Below are positions 58,873 to 64,000 of a stretch of DNA of 64,000 nt, piece by piece (the first letter of the stretch is position 1; every line of letters begins with the position of its first letter). The notes under the pieces are model-generated. The model worked only from the letters and a program-made list of their open reading frames with translations. It did not search any database and was not told where the DNA came from. This stretch comes from Ga0077555 sp050187415 (GTDB taxonomy: Bacteria; Pseudomonadota; Alphaproteobacteria; Rhizobiales; Hyphomicrobiaceae). Made by a program: the position numbers and the translations under genes. The DNA lies in assembly GCA_050187415.1 (NCBI GenBank), contig JBFWXN010000021.1, forward strand, positions 9,254-73,253, given 5' to 3'.

Positions 58873-59022
58873 GCCCGAGCTGCCTTCGCGGCGTGGCGCG
58901 TGGCCAGGCGGTCGGCTAGGCTTGCGCGACAACCAAGGGGACCGGACCAACGTACCGAGGTGTTGCACGGCCTGCGAGCCGGTACGAAGACCGCCGGGGA
59001 CAACGTTGTGGAGCGGCAAGGC

Positions 59023-60177
59023 GTGATCGAGCGCGAAATCGGAAAAGTGCTGGTCGCCTGCACCGAAGACTGGTTCGTGCTGTCACACTTCGAGCCACTT
59101 CTGCGACGCCTTCGCAAGATGGCGCGTCAGGTGGTCGTCGTGGCCCGGTCATCGGGGCGAATGGCTGAGCTAGAGAGCCTTGGCTGTCGGACGGTCGCGC
59201 TAGACTACGGGCGCAGCTCGATGAACCCTGTGCGCGAGGCGAGAACCGTGCGCCATCTCGCCTCGGTCGTCGCTGCAGAGAAGCCGGACGTGGTGCACCT
59301 GATCGCCATGAAGCCGATCGTGCTCGGAGGATTGGCAACAGCCTGGACCCGGCCGCCGCATACGGTCATTCATCTGACCGGTTTGGGATTCCTCGCCATC
59401 TCGGAAACAGCCAAGGCACGCCTCGCCCGCAATGCGGCGCTGCGTGTCATACGTGGCGTGCTCAGGCGTCAGGGAAGCTGGCTGCTGATCGAAAACCCCG
59501 AGGACCTGGCGTTTCTCGAGGCGGGGGGCGTCGATGCCGGCACGCGGTTCACGATGCTTGGGGGAGCCGGCATCGATCCCGAGGCCTTTTCGCCTCCGGC
59601 GCACCTGGAGAACCCCGTTCCCGTCGCAGCTTATGTCGCCCGGATGATCCGGCCGAAGGGCGTCGACGTGCTCATGGAGGCCGGCGACTTGCTGGCGCGG
59701 CGAGGGGTCCCGCTGACGATCGAGCTTTATGGGGAAACGGACGAAGGCAATCCAGAGGCCATAACCGCCGACAGGCTTACAGCCTGGGCCAACGGCGGAA
59801 ACCGTCTCTATCGGGGGTTTACGCGCGATGTTGCCGCGGTGTGGCGCCATGCCGATATTTTCGTCTTGCCGGCGCGCAGCCGCGAAGGCATGCCCCGCGC
59901 GCTGCTGGAAGCGGCGGCATGCGCCCGTGCGGCCGTCGTCACGGACGTTCCCGGGTGCCGTACGTTCGTCCGTGACGGCATCGAAGGACTGGTCGTACCG
60001 CCCGGCGACGCCAATGCCCTCGCCGATGCGCTCCAGAGGCTTGCCCTCGATCCGGCGCTGCGGGCCGGCCTTGGAGCCGCCGCGCGTCGACGCGTCCTCG
60101 ACGGCTTCACCGAACAGCATGTCGAAGATGGCATCGAGCAGGCCTATCGCTGCATGCTCGATCCGGCCAACGAGTGA
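59023..60177 (+). CDS. GT4-family glycosyltransferase
   Basis: A 384-aa GT-B enzyme. The N-terminal domain has KPDVVHLIAMKPIVLGGLATAW and HLTGLGFLAIS. The donor domain has AAYVARMIRPKGVDVLMEAGDLLA and the GT4 motif PARSREGMPRALLEAAACARAAVVTDVPG (EX7E-like). It probably adds a sugar to an undecaprenyl-linked or surface glycan. The start is uncertain: GTG 59023 has GGAG nine bases upstream, while GTG 59008 and earlier codons are possible. No other glycan genes adjoin it. Confidence 0.88.
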   Translation: MIEREIGKVLVACTEDWFVLSHFEPLLRRLRKMARQVVVVARSSGRMAELESLGCRTVALDYGRSSMNPVREARTVRHLASVVAAEKPDVVHLIAMKPIVLGGLATAWTRPPHTVIHLTGLGFLAISETAKARLARNAALRVIRGVLRRQGSWLLIENPEDLAFLEAGGVDAGTRFTMLGGAGIDPEAFSPPAHLENPVPVAAYVARMIRPKGVDVLMEAGDLLARRGVPLTIELYGETDEGNPEAITADRLTAWANGGNRLYRGFTRDVAAVWRHADIFVLPARSREGMPRALLEAAACARAAVVTDVPGCRTFVRDGIEGLVVPPGDANALADALQRLALDPALRAGLGAAARRRVLDGFTEQHVEDGIEQAYRCMLDPANE

Positions 60178-60219
60178 GCACGTCCGCCCCTGACGGGATC
60201 TCTCCGGCGGGGGTAAGCG

Positions 60220-60603
60220 TCAGCCCTGCTCTCGTTCGGGCGACGGACGGCGACGAGCCTTCTCGTTGCGGGCGTGTTTATCGAAGCGGTTCGCCAGCTC
60301 ACTGATCTGCCGCTGGGCGCTGGCGAACGCATCGCGCAAGGCAAGTGTGAGGTCGGTGTGGGCGTGGGCCGCGTCAGGCTCGTGTTTGACCACGATAGAC
60401 TTATGACCCGGGATGGCGATGTCGATGCGAACATGAAAGAATTTCGGAACTGCCGTGCGTCGCTGCGGAGCCTCGATGACGATCCGAGCGTGGGTGATCC
60501 CATCGAAATGAGCCTCGATACGTTTGAACTTTTCCCGGACCCTTGCCTCGACAGCCTCGCTGCGTTCTACGCCGTGAAACGTGATCTCGAGGGGCGATTG
60601 CAT
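60220..60603 (-). CDS. hpf: Short ribosome hibernation factor (HPF/RaiA family)
   Basis: A 127-aa S30AE-family protein. LEITFHGVERSEAVEARVREKFKRIEAHFDGITHARIVIEAPQRR and DIAIPGHKSIVVKHEPDAAHAHTDLTLALRDAFASAQRQI match the beta-alpha fold that binds the 30S decoding centre. It lacks the C-terminal dimerisation domain of long HPF, which is the more usual alphaproteobacterial form, so this may be a second, divergent copy. A basic tail (KARRRPSPEREQG) ends it. It would inactivate ribosomes in stress or stationary phase. Confidence 0.88.
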   Translation of the reverse strand: MQSPLEITFHGVERSEAVEARVREKFKRIEAHFDGITHARIVIEAPQRRTAVPKFFHVRIDIAIPGHKSIVVKHEPDAAHAHTDLTLALRDAFASAQRQISELANRFDKHARNEKARRRPSPEREQG

Positions 60604-60771
60604 GGGTCCCGGTCCTTTCGATGTCGTTCACCCTGGCACCAGAACGTCGGCCTGTTCGCGGCCAAGGTCAAGGGACCGGGTGGAGACCCGATTGGCAGGG
60701 CGTTGGGCGCATGCGACGATGCCCCGAAGCCCCTGGCAACGGCAGTTGGGGCCATCGAAAGGAGACCAGAC

Positions 60772-62076
60772 ATGCGCAGCGCAGGGCGACGGCGCGCCAT
60801 CGTGATAGGTGCCGGCATCGTCGGTGTCTGCAGTGCAATCGAGCTTCTGCGCCGCGGGTGGGAGGTCAAGATCATCGATCGGCTGGCGCCGGGGGAGGGC
60901 TGTTCCTTCGGCAACGCCGGGATACTGGCGGCCCAGTCGGTGGTCCCTATGGCGCTGCCCGGCATCGAACGGGAAGCCGCCAGCATGTTGCTCAACAGGG
61001 AAAGTCCCCTGGTGGTCCGATGGGGCTCGTTGCCGTGGACGGCGCGATGGCTCTGGAACTTCCGCAAGTCGGCTCGGATGGATCGCGTCATTGCGTCGGC
61101 TGATGCCATGAAAGCGCTTTACGCGACTTCGTTCGAGTTGCACGAGGCGCTGTCGCGGCAGGCCGGCGTACCCGACCTGGTCCGGCCAACCCGGTATCTC
61201 TACATCGCGCGCGATCCGAAGAACCTCGATGTCGAGAACGGGCTCGGGTGGCGGCTCAGGCGCGAGCGTGGTGGCGAAATCGAAGTCCTCGACGGCGAAG
61301 CTCTCTATGAGGCGGAGCCAGAACTCTCGCGCGAATACAAGCGCGGCGTACGGCTCGGGCCGATCGGCTACACGCTCAATCCGTTCAGACTGACGCAATC
61401 CTATGCCGCCCTTTTCCAGAAAGAGGGCGGGCACGTAGTGAGGGCCGAGGTTCGCGCCCTCAGGCCCGCGGGCGCCGTTACCGGTATCGAAACGTCGGCC
61501 GGGCAGATGGCCGCCGAGACGATCGTGATCGCGGCAGGGTCCTGGTCGATGGAGCTTGCGCGCCCGTTCGGCTTGAAACTTCCGCTGATTGCCGAGCGCG
61601 GCTATCACGTGACCTACGCCGATCCGGGGATCACCCTCAATCACGTGCTGAGCGAGGCCGAGCGGCACTTCGCCGTGACGTCCATGGAAATGGGTCTGCG
61701 CGTCGCCGGGACCGAGGAGCTTGGGCGTGCCGACGATCCGCCGGCGTGGCGCCGAGCCGAGGTGCTCGAACGCCAGGCCCGGGTGATGTTCCCGAATGCG
61801 CGCCTCGTCGACGGCACGCGCTGGATGGGACCGCGTCCGGGAACCCCGGATAGCCTGCCGGCGATCGGGTCCCTGCCGGGATTTCCCAACATTCTGATCG
61901 CTGCTGGACACGGTCACCTCGGCTTGACCGGCGGGCCCAATACGGGCCGGATCGTCGCATCCATCGCATCTGGGGAGCGCCTCAACCTCGACCTCGCGCC
62001 GTACGCGCCAGACCGCTTCGGCCCGTCTCCCGGTGCCGATGTAGCGGTGGCATTGATGCCTGGCAGGTCGGCTTGA
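60772..62076 (+). CDS. D-amino-acid dehydrogenase-like FAD oxidoreductase
   Basis: A 434-aa DadA-type flavoprotein. IVIGAGIVGVCSAIELLRRGWEVKIIDR is the FAD Rossmann motif at residues 9-36, with CSFGNAGILAAQSVVP next, the DadA-like segment. IAERGYHVTY and ALPAIGSLPGFPNILIAAGHGHLGLTGGPNTG are C-terminal family motifs. It deaminates D-amino acids, or related N-substituted amino acids, to keto acids, feeding electrons to the respiratory chain. GAAAGGAG precedes the ATG at 60772. No dadX racemase is nearby, so the substrate is unclear. Confidence 0.88.
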   Translation: MRSAGRRRAIVIGAGIVGVCSAIELLRRGWEVKIIDRLAPGEGCSFGNAGILAAQSVVPMALPGIEREAASMLLNRESPLVVRWGSLPWTARWLWNFRKSARMDRVIASADAMKALYATSFELHEALSRQAGVPDLVRPTRYLYIARDPKNLDVENGLGWRLRRERGGEIEVLDGEALYEAEPELSREYKRGVRLGPIGYTLNPFRLTQSYAALFQKEGGHVVRAEVRALRPAGAVTGIETSAGQMAAETIVIAAGSWSMELARPFGLKLPLIAERGYHVTYADPGITLNHVLSEAERHFAVTSMEMGLRVAGTEELGRADDPPAWRRAEVLERQARVMFPNARLVDGTRWMGPRPGTPDSLPAIGSLPGFPNILIAAGHGHLGLTGGPNTGRIVASIASGERLNLDLAPYAPDRFGPSPGADVAVALMPGRSA

Positions 62077-62245
62077 GTGGCCGGGCGCGGTAACCTTCGA
62101 GGATCAACCGTAACTTGACACTGGCAACAGCAGCGCATACCTGCTCGGCCGGAACCGCAAAGCTACGCAGTCGTTGCGCGCCCCCGGCGAGCCGGTCCGG
62201 CCTCGGGAAAGCCGTGCCGGAACTGTCATATCGGGGAGGGTTTCC

Positions 62246-63208
62246 ATGGATGTTCTGGTCGATGCCGATCGACTGAGAAAGACCTTCGGGCACATTGTCG
62301 CCGTCGACGAAATCTCGCTGAAAGTCGCGAGAGGCGAAGTGCTTGGCTTCCTCGGCCCGAACGGCGCCGGAAAATCGACGACGATGAAGATGCTGACAGG
62401 CTTTCTCGAGCCCGACAGCGGCACTGCGCGGATTTGCGGAATACCAATGGCCGAGCGGGCTAAAGTGGCCAAGGCGCGCATCGGCTACCTGCCCGAGGGC
62501 GCGCCGGCCTACGGCGACATGACACCCAATAGTTTCCTCAGTTTCATTGCCGAAATCCGCGGCTTCGACGGTTCGGACAGGATGGACCGCATCACGGCCG
62601 CCGTCGCACGCACCGGCCTCGAGCGGGTCATCGACCAGCCGATCGAGACCCTATCGAAGGGGTTCAAGCGGCGCGTCGGGCTCGCGCAGGCCATTCTCCA
62701 TGATCCGCCGGTGCTGATCATGGACGAGCCGACGGATGGTCTCGATCCCAATCAGAAGCATCATGTGCGCTCGCTCATCGCCGAGATGGCGAAGGACAAG
62801 GCGATCATCGTGTCGACCCACATCCTCGAAGAGGTCGAGGCCGTATGCACCCGGGCGGTGGTGATCGATCGCGGGCGCATCGTCGCGGACGGAACCGCCG
62901 AGGATCTGCAACGCCGCATGCCCTACCACAATGCGGTCGCTCTGAGTGTCGACGGCGCTCGCGTGGAAGCCGTCACAAATGCTCTGACCTCTTTGGCGAG
63001 CGTGCAATCGGTCGAACGGCTGGCGCAGGAGAATGGGCGCATCCAACTGCGTGCCATGCCGAAAAACGGCAAATCGATTGCATCCGACGTGGCCGCGGCT
63101 CTCGCCGAGCGCTCGCTACCCGTCGCCGAGCTTTACGTCGAGCGAGGTCGTCTCGACGATGTCTTCCGCAAGATCACGAGCGAGGAGCCCGAGCGCCATC
63201 ATGCGTAA
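62246..63208 (+). CDS. ABC transporter ATP-binding protein (GldA-like)
   Basis: A 320-aa ATPase. Walker A is GPNGAGKST, the ABC signature is TLSKGFKRR (a variant of LSGGQ), Walker B is VLIMDEPTDGLDP, and the switch His is in VSTHILEEVEAV. The C-terminal 90 residues form the extra regulatory domain of the ABC-2/Gld type. GGGGAGGG lies before the ATG at 62246. Its last eight bases overlap the permease gene, so the two are coupled. Cargo is unknown; Gld-like exporters in non-gliding bacteria may move envelope components. Confidence 0.93.
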   Translation: MDVLVDADRLRKTFGHIVAVDEISLKVARGEVLGFLGPNGAGKSTTMKMLTGFLEPDSGTARICGIPMAERAKVAKARIGYLPEGAPAYGDMTPNSFLSFIAEIRGFDGSDRMDRITAAVARTGLERVIDQPIETLSKGFKRRVGLAQAILHDPPVLIMDEPTDGLDPNQKHHVRSLIAEMAKDKAIIVSTHILEEVEAVCTRAVVIDRGRIVADGTAEDLQRRMPYHNAVALSVDGARVEAVTNALTSLASVQSVERLAQENGRIQLRAMPKNGKSIASDVAAALAERSLPVAELYVERGRLDDVFRKITSEEPERHHA

Positions 63209-63935
63209 CGTCTGGATCATCGCAAAGCGCGAGTTGGCCGCTTACTTCGGCACCGGGCTCGCCTACGTTTTTGCCGTCATTTTCGTGGCCCTCACCGGGG
63301 CCTTCGCCTTCTTCATCGGAAACTTCTTCGAGCGCGGTCAAGCCGATCTGATTTCATTTTTCCAGTATCATCCGTGGCTCTACCTGCTGCTCGTGCCTGC
63401 GGTGGCGATGCGGCTCTGGGCTGAGGAACGCAAGACGGGAACCATCGAGCTTTTGATGACGCTACCCGTCACGACCGGAGAAGCCATCGTCGGCAAGTTC
63501 CTGGCCGCGTGGGCCTTCATCGGCTTTGCGCTGCTTCTCACGTTGCCGATGTGGATCACGGTCAACTACCTGGGCAAGCCCGACAACGGCGTCATCCTGA
63601 CCAGCTATATCGGCAGCTTCCTCATGGCCGGCGCATTTCTCGCCATCGGCTCGTGCATCTCGGCGCTGACGAAGAACCAGGTGATCGCCTTCATCGTTGC
63701 CGCCACGATCTGTTTCCTGCTGGTCATGAGCGGTAGCGATCTGGTTTTGAACTTCTTCCGCGGATGGGCCCCGCGCATCCTGATCGATGCCATATCGAGC
63801 CTGAGCTTCCTCACGAATTTCGACCAGATCATTCGGGGCGTCATCTCATTCTCGGGTCTCTTCTTCTATCTGTCCATCATCGCCTTCTTCCTGTTCGCAA
63901 ACGCGATCGTCGTCGAACAGCGCAAGGCCGCCTGA
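63201..63935 (+). CDS. ABC-2-type transporter permease (GldF-like)
   Basis: A 244-aa permease with six helices. AKRELAAYFGTGLAYVFAVIFVALTGAFAFF begins it; FFQYHPWLYLLLVPAVAMRLWAEERKTGTIELLMTLPVT is the GldF-type loop that couples to the ATPase. It forms the transmembrane half of the exporter encoded by the preceding gene. The ATG at 63201 lies inside the end of that gene. Confidence 0.93.
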   Translation: MRNVWIIAKRELAAYFGTGLAYVFAVIFVALTGAFAFFIGNFFERGQADLISFFQYHPWLYLLLVPAVAMRLWAEERKTGTIELLMTLPVTTGEAIVGKFLAAWAFIGFALLLTLPMWITVNYLGKPDNGVILTSYIGSFLMAGAFLAIGSCISALTKNQVIAFIVAATICFLLVMSGSDLVLNFFRGWAPRILIDAISSLSFLTNFDQIIRGVISFSGLFFYLSIIAFFLFANAIVVEQRKAA

Positions 63936-63951
63936 GGGGACGCACACAAAC

Positions 63952-64000
63952 ATGACTGACAACACTCCCAACTCCGGCACCAATCCGGCCCGGCCGAAGG
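63952..64000 (+). CDS. Start of a downstream gene, probably GldG-family (partial)
   Basis: An ATG at 63952, 16 bp after the permease stop and with GAGGGGA upstream, opens a frame reading MTDNTPNSGTNPARPK to the window end. In GldA-GldF operons the next gene is usually a GldG-family auxiliary protein. The identity is inferred from order only. Confidence 0.45.
   Translation, partial: MTDNTPNSGTNPARPK

Noticed and set aside
1..64000. CRISPR arrays, tRNA or rRNA genes, transposases, phage genes, secondary-metabolite clusters
   Set aside because: I looked through the intergenic spaces and coding content on both strands and saw none.

Overview
This is a GC-rich chromosomal window from an alphaproteobacterium, most likely of the order Hyphomicrobiales (Rhizobiales). 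The lineage markers are an ATP12-type F1-ATPase assembly chaperone, a short DnaA-related HdaA regulator, ornithine-lipid and betaine-lipid genes, the heparinase-like protein/purH pair, and the pgsA-moaD-moaE and AI-2E permease-hdaA gene orders. I cannot place it to genus. I see no phage, insertion sequence, plasmid backbone, rRNA, tRNA or CRISPR array, so it reads as core and catabolic chromosome. Genes are dense, with many ATGA overlaps.

Layout. 1-4700 (minus): an oxalate/formyl-CoA operon (gntR-oxc-frc-formyltransferase) with a perfect palindromic operator upstream of the regulator. 4800-8240: a polysaccharide flippase, two small proteins and a D,D-carboxypeptidase. 8390-14630 (minus): hyuA-hyuB-demethylating dehydrogenase, a possible N-methylhydantoin/N-methyl-amino-acid route. 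14780-16594: an NTF2-FMO fusion monooxygenase. 16775-22574 (minus): crcB, a pseudouridine synthase, plcP-btaA-btaB, a HAD phosphatase and the ATP12 chaperone. 22800-28140: a secreted coiled-coil protein, an ICMT-like methyltransferase, isovaleryl-CoA dehydrogenase, a predicted secreted zincin and a CoA-transferase.

28404-32404 (plus): olsB-olsA, an FAH-family enzyme, pgsA, moaD and moaE. 32411-36894 (minus): GMC oxidoreductase, hdaA, AI-2E-type permease, SDR. 37109-43124 (plus): heparinase-like protein, purH, an alpha/beta hydrolase, gtrB-like and gtrA-like genes. 43426-48218: ribA, then on the minus strand a YfhO-like membrane protein and pckA. 48884-52410 (plus): methylmalonyl-CoA mutase, a NIPSNAP protein, enoyl-CoA hydratase. 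52501-57330 (minus): an unrecognised 1148-aa membrane/coiled-coil protein and a thiolase. 57517-64000: MscS channel, GT4 glycosyltransferase, HPF, a D-amino-acid-dehydrogenase-like enzyme, and a GldA/GldF-type ABC exporter running off the window.

Functional themes. The clearest is phosphorus-free membrane lipids. One operon (plcP-btaA-btaB) should convert phospholipid to diacylglycerol and then to betaine lipid, and a second (olsB-olsA) makes ornithine lipid. Each is preceded by a sequence resembling a PhoB box, so both may respond to phosphate starvation. A second theme is short-chain acyl-CoA chemistry: oxalyl/formyl-CoA, isovaleryl-CoA, methylmalonyl-CoA, enoyl-CoA and thiolase steps with PEP carboxykinase, fitting growth on organic acids and branched-chain amino acids. 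The least explained items are the 1148-aa protein, the 439-aa secreted coiled-coil protein, the secreted HExxH protein, and the formyltransferase at the end of the oxalate operon.
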